Below are positions 1 through 5,735 of a stretch of 11,053 nt of DNA, piece by piece. A program made the translations under genes and the position numbers. The stretch comes from Bacilli bacterium (GTDB lineage Bacteria; Bacillota; Bacilli; Tumebacillales; JAQBPP01), in assembly GCA_028287455.1 (NCBI GenBank), contig JAQBPP010000134.1, positions 1 through 11,053 on the forward strand, read 5' to 3'. Under the pieces are notes generated by a model. It ran no database searches. It was not told the origin of the DNA and was given only the letters and a program-made list of their open reading frames with translations. How positions within the stretch are numbered: the first letter of the stretch is position 1; each line of letters begins with the position of its first letter.

Positions 1-27
1 CATCATGTGGGGAAAGAGGCTTAATCG

Positions 28-76
28 AAAAAATAAGCGGCCGTTCCCAGGTAAATACCGGGAAGAGCAGCCGCTT
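28..76 (-). terminator. Intrinsic terminator after the solute-binding protein gene
   Basis: Read on the minus strand, an outer stem AAGCGGC/GCCGCTT (70-76 with 35-41) encloses a second stem TTCCC/GGGAA and is followed by a run of six T (33-28). It begins about 30 bases after the stop codon at 106-108. This is a canonical Rho-independent terminator. It makes the lipoprotein gene the last gene of its transcript, or limits read-through to genes beyond the window. Confidence 0.85.
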
Positions 77-105
77 GGAATAACTCTATTCACATAGCTA
101 AACCC

Positions 106-1404
106 TTAATTCTGGGCGGCCTTGGTCGCGAGCATCTTATTGATGCCATCTTCCGCTTGTTTTAAAGCGGTGTTCACATCCACTTTGCCGGCAAGATAAT
201 CCTGAAACGCCTGCTTCTCGATCGCGTGCGCGTCGCTCTCATACGCTGAGTAGACCGGCGGCGCGACAACTTTACTCTTAAAGATGCCCTGGATATTCTT
301 TCCTTTTAACACCGGCATATCCGCGCCGAACTCCTTTTGCATTTCCGTATTTTTCAGCGGTGATACTCTTGCGGTTTTTCTTACACTCAGAAGCTGCACT
401 TCATCGGAAGTCACTACTTGCAGTACCTTCATCGCCTCATCCGTATGTTTGCTGCCTTTGGAAATCGTCAGAACATGGGAATCCACTTTGCCCGACACGT
501 TTGGTTTATCCTTGTAACTCGGATATTGCGCAATATCCCAATTGTTCCAGCTCATATCGGGGGTGAAGTATTTGATCGGATCTGGGGAGACCATCATCGC
601 AATATTTTGGTCCTTGAGGAAAGAGAGCACTGCCTTGGACGTGGTGTTTTCCGGAGTTGCCGGTTCATTGCCAGGAATCGTCTGAATTTGCTTGGTCAAC
701 TCAAATACTTGCTTCCACTGGTCGTTATTGATGCTGGCCTTGTTCGTTTTTCCATCCGCACTGGACAAACCAAACGGAAAGCTCATCAAATTGCTGCTGA
801 TCACATCCAACCCGTGATATTGAACACCGTTGCCATCCGTAGTGAATTTTTTGGCCAACGCAATCGCGTCGTCCCAGGTCATCCCGTCACCCGGGTACTT
901 GATGCCAAACTTGTCAAACAAGTCTTTATTGTAATAAAGGGCATTGAATTCCATGCCGTACGGAAGCCCCCATACCTCACCTTTATCCGATGTCACCGCT
1001 GCCAATGGGGCCGGATCGAACCGGTTCAAATCCACATTATATTGTTTTAAAAGTGGAGACATATCGTTTAAAATTCCCTGTTTGCTTAAACCCAGCAAAT
1101 CCGCATCAGGCGCCGTTATCAGATCAGGTGCGTTGCCTGCAGCAACCAGGTCGCTCAGCTTCGAGTTGGTTGCGGGACGAACCGCCTGCAGCGTGATGTA
1201 CGGGTATTTTTTCGCAACCGGATCGGAAAACAATAATTTGAAGTCATCATCACTGACCGCAGCCTGCAGATAAACAGTCAATGTGACGGGATCATGCGCC
1301 GGGGCCGTACTGGGCTGGGTGCCCGAATTCCCCTTTGTGCAACCCACTGCCATTAAAAACACAAGCAAAACAGTAAAACCAATCAGAAAGCGGTTTCTTT
1401 TCAT
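106..1404 (-). CDS. ABC transporter extracellular solute-binding lipoprotein (family 1, sugar type)
   Basis: A 432-aa substrate-binding protein that would sit lipid-anchored outside the membrane and hand a solute, probably an oligosaccharide, to an ABC permease. Residues 1-22 form a lipoprotein signal peptide: basic MKRNR, a hydrophobic core, and a lipobox ending AVGC with Cys22 as the acylation site, followed by a Ser/Thr/Gly/Pro-rich linker. The mature part has family-1 hallmarks: GLPYGMEFNALYYNKDLFDK (about 146-165) and TWDDAIALAKK (176-186). Length is normal for the family. The ATG start has a good Shine-Dalgarno (AAGGGG, about 8-9 bases upstream). No permease or ATPase gene is adjacent, and a terminator follows at once, so partner permeases must be outside the window or elsewhere. 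Upstream lie a promoter, a 14-bp palindrome and a cre-like site. Substrate cannot be told from sequence. Confidence 0.93.
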   Translation of the reverse strand: MKRNRFLIGFTVLLVFLMAVGCTKGNSGTQPSTAPAHDPVTLTVYLQAAVSDDDFKLLFSDPVAKKYPYITLQAVRPATNSKLSDLVAAGNAPDLITAPDADLLGLSKQGILNDMSPLLKQYNVDLNRFDPAPLAAVTSDKGEVWGLPYGMEFNALYYNKDLFDKFGIKYPGDGMTWDDAIALAKKFTTDGNGVQYHGLDVISSNLMSFPFGLSSADGKTNKASINNDQWKQVFELTKQIQTIPGNEPATPENTTSKAVLSFLKDQNIAMMVSPDPIKYFTPDMSWNNWDIAQYPSYKDKPNVSGKVDSHVLTISKGSKHTDEAMKVLQVVTSDEVQLLSVRKTARVSPLKNTEMQKEFGADMPVLKGKNIQGIFKSKVVAPPVYSAYESDAHAIEKQAFQDYLAGKVDVNTALKQAEDGINKMLATKAAQN

Positions 1405-1551
1405 GCCTCGATCCCCTTTTTTCTTGGACTTAATCTGTCAGACTCCCATTTTTCACTGACAAGTCCGACAATTTTCGTTGGATTACAGACATTTGCAATA
1501 CCGAACGGCGAGACACCTAGCTGCTTCACCGCCTATGAAATACTTCCATCT

Positions 1552-1567
1552 ATGAAAGTGCTTTCAT
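1552..1567. promoter_or_regulatory. CcpA-type catabolite responsive element (cre)
   Basis: ATGAAAGTGCTTTCAT matches the cre consensus (TGAAAGCGCTTTCA type) and is palindromic except for the central two bases. It lies just downstream of the likely start site of the solute-binding protein promoter, about +5 to +19, where CcpA binding represses initiation or clearance in Firmicutes. Nearby, 1533-1540 repeats CTATGAAA, which also opens the cre (1550-1557), and 1536-1548 looks like a degenerate second copy. Confidence 0.7.
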
Positions 1568-1576
1568 TTCTTCTTT

Positions 1577-1606
1577 ATATTAACGTTAATAAAAGACTCG
1601 TGTCAA
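1577..1606 (-). promoter_or_regulatory. SigA-type promoter of the solute-binding protein gene
   Basis: On the minus strand a consensus -35 TTGACA (1606-1601) is followed after 17 bases by TTAATA (1583-1578), or after 18 bases by TAATAT. Transcription would start near 1571, giving a leader of about 165 bases before the ATG at 1404. In that leader a short inverted repeat TGTCAG/CTGACA (1436-1441 and 1456-1461) is visible, of unknown meaning. The rest of the 1405-1652 gap shows no gene. Confidence 0.6.
1578..1591. promoter_or_regulatory. 14-bp perfect palindrome, candidate LacI-family operator
   Basis: TATTAACGTTAATA is a perfect palindrome with a central CG, placed between the -35 and -10 boxes and covering the -10. 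LacI/GalR-family repressors typically bind palindromes with a central CG flanked by AA/TT, and they often control sugar uptake genes. Position and symmetry are seen directly; the regulator is inferred, and no such regulator gene is in the window. Confidence 0.5.
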
Positions 1607-1652
1607 TCGGCTTAACTTGTCTATCTTTGACAATTCATCCCGAAAAGCGGGC

Positions 1653-2600
1653 TTATCCCCCACAGCATTTCTTGAACTTTTTGCCGCTGCCGCAAGGGCA
1701 GGGGTCATTTCGTCCGACCTTTTTTCTTGTTGCAAAATCAACGACCTCTGCCTTGGCAGAAGGTAGTGAATAACTCGTCCTGTTTTTAAACGGAGATAGC
1801 TCATTTGGAGTATAGCCCTTGATAAACCATTGTCTGGTATTATTATGAAGCGTCACAATATGATCCATAAAAGCTTGAATCAATTCCAATTCATCGATCT
1901 CCAATTGAGACTGCAAAAACTGAAGGAGATTACTCGGCCCTTCACCGATCCGTATGGCATAAACACACTCTTCGACAAGACTGGCCGCCACATCGCGAGA
2001 AATGTCGTAGTTCCTCATGATAAACTCAACAAATGATTCGTAACTCGGATTCCGCTCCACGAAGCCTGGTTCGCCTGCACGCAGCAGTTGAGTCTTGGTG
2101 AATGGATAAAACGATAAGTCAGGTCTGGATCGATGTTCTTTTTTCACTCTTTCCGCATCCCACACTCTACTGTTTGAGAAACCCTTGGTATCGAGCCGAA
2201 TTTCCCGATAGAAAGATTCGGAGTCGTCCAAAATAGAAATAAAATCCCCCATGGGCAGACTCGTTCCAGTATAGTACTTAAAAAGCTCATCCAATTCTTT
2301 CAGACCCAAAGTACCAAAGTAATGAAGCATGCCATGCGTAAGCCTAATCCACTCCGTGTTTCTGCGAGTCATTTCCCGATCGGACGTACTGTCAATTTTT
2401 TTGAAGCATTCGAGTACTTCCTGTGGCATTACAAGCATCTTTTTCCCTTTAGACTTGCCTGTGAAGATCAGTGCTCTATCTTTAAAATAATCTAGCTGAT
2501 GGGATTCCAAAGCTACAAAGGCTTGTCCACCACGACTCGCAACTTGTTTTATAATTCTATATCTTGTTTCGTCCAATTTGTTCAAAATAATAGGAAGCAA
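1653..2600 (-). CDS. SEC-C zinc-motif protein, N-terminus apparently lost by frameshift
   Basis: The open frame gives 315 aa from a TTG at 2600. The C-terminus (295-315) is a SEC-C motif, VGRNDPCPCGSGKKFKKCC, with Cys301, Cys303, Cys312 and Cys313 as probable zinc ligands; this motif is also found at the end of SecA and in many uncharacterised proteins, where it mediates metal and protein binding. The rest is helical and soluble, with no signal peptide or membrane segment; its role is unknown. The TTG at 2600 has no Shine-Dalgarno and begins inside what looks like a conserved block (LPIILNKLDETRYRIIKQV). A much better start, ATG 2697 with an AAAGGGTGAG ribosome site, lies upstream in another frame, so the gene is probably 2697-1653 with a one-base frameshift near 2601-2620. 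The C-terminal SEC-C motif is intact. Confidence 0.75.
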   Translation of the reverse strand: MLPIILNKLDETRYRIIKQVASRGGQAFVALESHQLDYFKDRALIFTGKSKGKKMLVMPQEVLECFKKIDSTSDREMTRRNTEWIRLTHGMLHYFGTLGLKELDELFKYYTGTSLPMGDFISILDDSESFYREIRLDTKGFSNSRVWDAERVKKEHRSRPDLSFYPFTKTQLLRAGEPGFVERNPSYESFVEFIMRNYDISRDVAASLVEECVYAIRIGEGPSNLLQFLQSQLEIDELELIQAFMDHIVTLHNNTRQWFIKGYTPNELSPFKNRTSYSLPSAKAEVVDFATRKKVGRNDPCPCGSGKKFKKCCGG

Positions 2601-2697
2601 GACAGGAATTTGCCTCCATTTTCTGCGTCATTGCTTTTGCATTTTCCAAGGCTTCCATCAGCATTATCTGATCTTTTTCACTGAATTGCTTGTCCAT
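2557..2697 (-). pseudogene. Displaced N-terminal segment of the SEC-C gene
   Basis: From ATG 2697, preceded at good spacing by AAAGGGTGAG, an open frame encodes 46 aa beginning MDKQFSEKDQIMLMEALENA and stops at TAG 2559-2557. About 30 charged helical residues read well up to KMEA. After that, dropping one base in the GCAAATTCC stretch would continue as IPVLLPIILNKLDE into the SEC-C frame without a stop. The SEC-C frame itself has a stop shortly upstream of this point, so it cannot supply its own N-terminus. The segment is therefore best read as the true start of the SEC-C gene. Alternatives are a sequencing error, programmed frameshifting, or a short translated leader ORF. Confidence 0.6.
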
Positions 2698-2722
2698 TCT
2701 CTCACCCTTTCCAGGCAGACAA

Positions 2723-2802
2723 AAACCCTATCCAAGTAAGATTTTGAACAGGGTTTGGTTTATATGCAAAGATAATCTTTTTAAAAGTGGATTAACCAAA
2801 CC
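2723..2802 (-). promoter_or_regulatory. Attenuator-like leader with mutually exclusive hairpins
   Basis: In the minus-strand transcript, AAACCCT (2756-2750) pairs with AGGGTTT (2729-2723) and is followed by TTTTTG, a terminator-like hairpin ending about 25 bases before ATG 2697. Upstream, GGTTTGGTT (2802-2794) is perfectly complementary over 9 bases to AACCAAACC (2760-2752), which includes the first arm of the terminator. The two stems share 2752-2756 and so exclude each other. A small hairpin AAAGA/TCTTT (2780-2768) lies in the loop of the alternative stem. No T-box or other known riboswitch motif is recognised. Pairing is seen; regulation is inferred. Confidence 0.45.
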
Positions 2803-2836
2803 GAGTTTATAAGTAAACGCTTGATAGGCAATTAAA

Positions 2837-2845
2837 ATTATAGCA
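2837..2845 (-). promoter_or_regulatory. Extended -10 promoter for the SEC-C gene
   Basis: The minus strand carries TGCTATAAT, a perfect TATAAT with the TGn extension. No good -35 box is seen 17 bases upstream, as is common for extended -10 promoters. The start site would be near 2830, giving a leader of about 130 bases that contains the alternative hairpins at 2723-2802. Confidence 0.5.
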
Positions 2846-2896
2846 TAATGAAATCCGGTTTAGGTAGCTAGGCCAAATCGCTTTCATAAACAATGA

Positions 2897-2927
2897 AAAA
2901 AGCAGGTTGAAATATCACCTGCTTTTT
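2897..2927 (-). terminator. Intrinsic terminator of the small HTH gene
   Basis: A perfect 11-bp stem, AAAAAGCAGGT (2897-2907) and ACCTGCTTTTT (2917-2927), with a 9-base loop. On the minus strand it ends in TTTTTTC, 16 bases past the stop of the HTH gene at 2943. It could also act in the plus direction, although no plus-strand gene is seen. Confidence 0.88.
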
Positions 2928-2942
2928 CCGTTGTTTAATGGA

Positions 2943-3212
2943 TCAATAAACTGTTCGATGGGGCTGTATGATTTGATTAAAGCTTAAAACGTTTCCAACT
3001 AAGTTATCTATCTCACTTTTTAGCAAAAGATACCTATGCACACTTCTCATAATCGGCACTTTTGTTAGTTGATGTTTAACCACATAAACTTTCATTTCAT
3101 CTTTAGAGAGACCTAATAAATGCCCTGCTTCTGTAACGGTTAACACCACTACATTGCTGGTGGCATTAAAGGTTTTCTTCAGCTTCTGATCCCAGTCCTC
3201 AAATTGATTCAC
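2943..3212 (-). CDS. Small excisionase/MerR-like helix-turn-helix protein
   Basis: An 89-aa protein starting at GTG 3212, with AAAGG 10 bases upstream. Residues about 24-72 read as a winged-HTH of the excisionase/MerR type: LTVTEAGHLLGLSKDEMKVY gives the first two helices, and RYLLLKSEIDNLV matches the usual C-terminal strand and helix (arginine-rich wing, then K-S-E-I). It should bind DNA, as a small regulator or recombination directionality factor. No integrase, recombinase or phage gene is in the window, so a regulatory role is more likely than excision. It is a single-gene unit: its own extended -10 promoter lies at 3294-3302 and a strong terminator follows. Repeated AGTTAAT heptamers directly downstream of the promoter could be its own binding sites. 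The exact family is uncertain. Confidence 0.72.
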   Translation of the reverse strand: MNQFEDWDQKLKKTFNATSNVVVLTVTEAGHLLGLSKDEMKVYVVKHQLTKVPIMRSVHRYLLLKSEIDNLVGNVLSFNQIIQPHRTVY

Positions 3213-3268
3213 TATTCAGCAACCTTTCTTAGGCTCAATTCCGATACCCTTTATAACATCCGTACACC

Positions 3269-3287
3269 AGTTAATCCTTGAGTTAAT
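3269..3287. repeat. AGTTAAT heptamer direct repeat, candidate operator
   Basis: AGTTAAT occurs at 3269-3275 and 3281-3287, a 12-bp period, in the leader of the HTH gene immediately downstream of its -10 box. An inverted TTAACT copy is at 3316-3321 upstream of the -10. Small excisionase-like proteins often bind tandem short repeats, so autoregulation is possible. Only the repeats themselves are observed. Confidence 0.4.
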
Positions 3288-3293
3288 ACCTTC

Positions 3294-3302
3294 ATTATAC
3301 CA
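3294..3302 (-). promoter_or_regulatory. Extended -10 promoter of the small HTH gene
   Basis: The minus strand reads TGGTATAAT: a perfect -10 with the TGn extension. The predicted start near 3287 gives a leader of about 75 bases to GTG 3212. The -35 region is poor by consensus and is occupied by the dyad at 3311-3334. Confidence 0.6.
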
Positions 3303-3310
3303 CGTTCACA

Positions 3311-3334
3311 GGTCCTTAACTGACGCTAAGGATC
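3311..3334. other. Dyad symmetry: plus-strand terminator-like hairpin or operator
   Basis: GGTCCTTA (3311-3318) pairs with TAAGGATC (3327-3334) with one G-T wobble and an 8-base loop, followed on the plus strand by TTTTTG. It would work as a plus-strand terminator, but no plus-strand gene ends here. Because it covers the -35 region of the HTH promoter, it could instead be a palindromic protein-binding site. The 3341-3424 stretch next to it shows nothing further. Confidence 0.4.
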
Positions 3335-3424
3335 TTTTTGTTAATTCTGATTCTTGGGAAATCCGAGTTTTGGAGTGGAAGCGCCCCAGGAGTCTGGCAT
3401 TGAGACTGAATGATGCATAAAGAC

Positions 3425-3458
3425 AAAGAAAAACTCAAGCCATTAATTCTGCTTGAGT
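3425..3458 (-). terminator. Intrinsic terminator of the cysJI operon
   Basis: A perfect 8-bp stem, ACTCAAGC (3433-3440) with GCTTGAGT (3451-3458), has a 10-base loop and is followed on the minus strand by TTTTTCTTTG. It lies 25 bases after the last small gene (stop at 3483) and no other terminator-like hairpin is seen between it and cysJ. Confidence 0.87.
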
Positions 3459-3482
3459 CGCCATCAGTATTCAGTAAATGGG

Positions 3483-3788
3483 CTATTCAATCGTCGCTTT
3501 ATCCACCATGGATTTCCAATTAGCAAAATCCGTCTCCCGTGCAACATGCCGATCAAAAAGTTCGTCAGGAATGTTATCGATATCTTCCAGTGTCTTTACT
3601 TGAAAGTTGCCTTTCTCTAAAAACTCTGCGAAACTCTTAAAGCTGGAATGCTTGCTCATGAACGTTTCATTAAATAAGGAGTCTAATGAAATATGATTCG
3701 GATCTTCCTGAATCGTTTTCTGAGCTTGTAATTCCTCCAACAGTTCGTCAAATGATATTGGCTTTTGCTTAAGCTTTTGCTTTCTCAG
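3483..3788 (-). CDS. Conserved-looking 101-aa acidic protein of unknown function, CTG start
   Basis: No function is recognised. The protein is soluble and helical, rich in Asp/Glu/Phe, with a lysine-rich N-terminus (RKQKLKQK). Dense aromatic/charged blocks such as FMSKHSSFKSFAEFLEKGNF and FDRHVARETDFANW look like a compact conserved fold. There is no membrane segment or signal peptide. A TTG at 3740 would give 85 aa but has no ribosome site; the frame stays open upstream, and a CTG at 3788 sits behind AGGGGTGG (3793-3800) at ideal spacing, so the full product is probably 101 aa beginning (M)RKQKLKQKPISFDELLEEL. No ATG, GTG or other TTG lies in frame between that site and the upstream stop. 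It is the last gene before the operon terminator, 35 bases after the 53-aa gene. CTG starts are rare in bacteria, so start choice is uncertain while the ORF is convincing. Confidence 0.7.
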   Translation of the reverse strand: MRKQKLKQKPISFDELLEELQAQKTIQEDPNHISLDSLFNETFMSKHSSFKSFAEFLEKGNFQVKTLEDIDNIPDELFDRHVARETDFANWKSMVDKATIE

Positions 3789-3792
3789 ATTA

Positions 3793-3800
3793 CCACCCCT
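3793..3800 (-). promoter_or_regulatory. Ribosome binding site that points to a CTG start
   Basis: AGGGGTGG on the minus strand, with its AGGGG core 7 bases before CTG 3788 and about 50 bases before TTG 3740. It decides in favour of the longer 101-aa reading. The stop of the preceding 53-aa gene lies only 24 bases upstream, so the two genes could be translationally linked. Confidence 0.55.
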
Positions 3801-3823
3801 AGATCTGTTTTATTGATTCCAGA

Positions 3824-3985
3824 CTACTCCTGCGCTGCTCCATCCTTATTTTTAGTACCTTTGCTTGTATAAGGTTTGGGTGCGTTTTTTGCTCTGTTGG
3901 CACTAGCTTGCCATCGGTTCCAGCCCTTTTTGTCTGTTCCCTTGCCTGTTCCGCCTTTGCCAGCCTTAGCTTTACTCTTAATCAT
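3824..3985 (-). CDS. 53-aa Gly/Lys-rich basic protein, DUF3934-like
   Basis: From ATG 3985 the ORF encodes MIKSKAKAGKGGTGKGTDKK followed by GWNRWQASANRAKN and a KPYTSKGTKNKDG tail. It is highly basic, low-complexity at the N-terminus, with two tryptophans in GWNRW, and probably largely unstructured; a nucleic-acid or ribosome contact is possible but only inferred. From memory the GTGKGT..KGWNRWQAS pattern resembles the short Bacillales family DUF3934; I could not check this. The ATG overlaps the end of cysI by 8 bases (ATGATTAA contains the cysI stop), suggesting translational coupling. Longer readings from ATG 4018 (64 aa) or 4114 (96 aa) run through cysI codons and lack better ribosome sites, so I prefer 3985. 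It lies between cysI and the 101-aa gene in the same transcript. Confidence 0.7.
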   Translation of the reverse strand: MIKSKAKAGKGGTGKGTDKKGWNRWQASANRAKNAPKPYTSKGTKNKDGAAQE

Positions 3986-5702
3986 GAAAGTCCAGTCCTG
4001 AACGAACTTCTTTGACATAACCGGCTCGGATGACAAAGTCACCAAAATGTTCACCTTCATGCCGTTCATGCGCATACCGATGGATAATCGGTTGTAGTGT
4101 GTCCAAGATTTCATTTTCGTCGATATTTTCTCGGTAAAGCTTGTTCAGCCGGTCTCCGGCAAAACCAGCACCCAGATATACATTGTATGTGCCGGGAGCC
4201 TTGCCGGTAAACGCGATTTCGCCCAAAGACGGCCTTGCACATCCGTTAGGACAGCCGGACATGCGAATTACGATCTCCTCTTCGCGTAGGCCGACCTCCT
4301 CCAAGATCAACTCGATCTTCTCTAGTAGAGCAGGGAGGTAGCGTTCCGCTTCGGCCATAGCCAGCCCACAGGTAGGCAAGGCCACACAGGACATGGCATT
4401 CCTCCGTAACGCAGAATGGTGTAGACCATCGGTTAGCCCGTACTCCTTGACCAACCCCTCAATCTTACGCTTTTTCTGACTGGTTACGTTGGCGATGATC
4501 AGGTTCTGGTTAGGGGTGAGTCGGAAATCCCCAGTATGAATCCTGGCAATTTCCCGCAAACCGGTCATCAGGGGGTTGTTGTCCCCGTCTTGGATGCGGC
4601 CGCTCTGGATAAAGAGGGTGAGATGCCATTTGCCATTACTCCCCTTCACCCAGCCATATCGGTCACCGTTATGGTTAAAATGGTAAGGGCGTGCTTCCTC
4701 GAGTTTCCACCCTAGTCTTTCCTGAAGTTCGTTAATGAACCAATCTATTCCACGGTCGTCGATGGTGTACTTGAATCGGGCGTGTTTTCGGATCGAGCGG
4801 TCGCCGTAATCCCGTTGGATCATGACTGTCTTCTCCGCCACGTCGAGGATCTGGTCCGGCGAGCAGAACCCAATCACCCGGGCCAGTTGGGGATAAGTCT
4901 TCGGATCTCCGTAAGTCATCCCCATACCTCCTCCGACTGCAATGTTGAATCCCTGCAGCAGCCCTTCTTCGTAAATGGCGATGAAACCCAGGTCCTGGGA
5001 AAAGACGTCCACGTCGTTTGAAGGCGGCACTGTCACAGCGATTTTAAACTTGCGCGGCAAATAGGCCGGCCCATAGATCGGTTCAGGATCTTGCCCATCC
5101 TCCTTACTGTCCACCACTTTTTCACCGTCGAGCCATATCTCGTGATAAGCGGGGGTTTGTGGTGAGAGGTGATCGCTGAGCTTCTTGGACCACTCGTAAA
5201 CTTCCGAATGAACCTCCGACTGGTAAGGGTTGGGGTTGCACATAACATTGCGGTTGACATCCCCGCAAGCCGCCAGCGTCGTCAACAGCGCATCGTTAAT
5301 TTCCCGAATGCTCTTCTTCAAGTTCCATTTTAGAATTCCGTGCATTTGGAAGGACTGCCGGGTGGTCAGGCGCAGCGAACCGCTGCCATATTTCTGGGCG
5401 AGACGGTCCATAACCAACCACTGTTCCGGCGTGACGACACCGCCAGGCGCGCGCACACGTACCATGAACTGGTATGCTGGTTCCAGCTTCTGCCGTTGGC
5501 GTTCATTGCGCAAATCCCTGTCATCCTGCATGTAGCTCCCGTGGAATTTCAACAACCGATTATCGTCCTCGGGCAGTGCCCCGGTGATTAAGTCTTCGAG
5601 AGTCTTAGTAAAAGACCCACGCAGGTAACGGCTCGAGCGCTTGATATGCTCTACCTCGCTATGCGGAGCATCCTGCGGTGGAACAAATTGATTTTGTGTC
5701 AT
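3978..5702 (-). CDS. cysI: Assimilatory sulfite reductase (NADPH) hemoprotein beta subunit
   Basis: Catalyses the six-electron reduction of sulfite to sulfide on a siroheme coupled to a 4Fe-4S cluster, in the cytoplasm, with electrons from CysJ. The 574-aa length fits the family. Cluster ligands are visible: Cys439 and Cys445 (SCVALPTCGLA) and Cys484 and Cys488 (MSGCPNGCARP), with the same 6/39/4 spacing as the E. coli enzyme. Siroheme and sulfite-binding basic residues appear in FMVRVRAPGG (Arg82/84), LTTRQSFQMHG (Arg115), DVNRNVMCNP (Arg151) and PRKFKIAV (Lys218, Lys220). The ATG has AGAGGAG at good spacing, and cysI follows cysJ by 33 bases in the same operon. The neighbouring flavoprotein gene argues for an NADPH-dependent sulfite reductase rather than a ferredoxin-dependent one or a nitrite reductase. 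No motif is missing. Confidence 0.97.
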   Translation of the reverse strand: MTQNQFVPPQDAPHSEVEHIKRSSRYLRGSFTKTLEDLITGALPEDDNRLLKFHGSYMQDDRDLRNERQRQKLEPAYQFMVRVRAPGGVVTPEQWLVMDRLAQKYGSGSLRLTTRQSFQMHGILKWNLKKSIREINDALLTTLAACGDVNRNVMCNPNPYQSEVHSEVYEWSKKLSDHLSPQTPAYHEIWLDGEKVVDSKEDGQDPEPIYGPAYLPRKFKIAVTVPPSNDVDVFSQDLGFIAIYEEGLLQGFNIAVGGGMGMTYGDPKTYPQLARVIGFCSPDQILDVAEKTVMIQRDYGDRSIRKHARFKYTIDDRGIDWFINELQERLGWKLEEARPYHFNHNGDRYGWVKGSNGKWHLTLFIQSGRIQDGDNNPLMTGLREIARIHTGDFRLTPNQNLIIANVTSQKKRKIEGLVKEYGLTDGLHHSALRRNAMSCVALPTCGLAMAEAERYLPALLEKIELILEEVGLREEEIVIRMSGCPNGCARPSLGEIAFTGKAPGTYNVYLGAGFAGDRLNKLYRENIDENEILDTLQPIIHRYAHERHEGEHFGDFVIRAGYVKEVRSGLDFHD

Positions 5703-5735
5703 TCTGCTTACTCCTCTCGCTTTGTTCTTGGGTCT

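Noticed and set aside
418..1050. Plus-strand 210-aa open frame
   Set aside because: It lies entirely antisense to the well-supported solute-binding protein gene; the product is rich in His/Arg/Ile with no domain pattern and has no ribosome site.
1636..1652. CCCG/CGGG hairpin just after the SEC-C stop as a terminator
   Set aside because: The stem is only 4 bp and no T-run follows on the minus strand.
4018..4114. Longer starts (ATG 4114 or 4018) for the small basic gene
   Set aside because: These codons are fully used by the cysI C-terminus in another frame, and the Lys/Gly-rich character begins only near ATG 3985; neither longer start has a better ribosome site.
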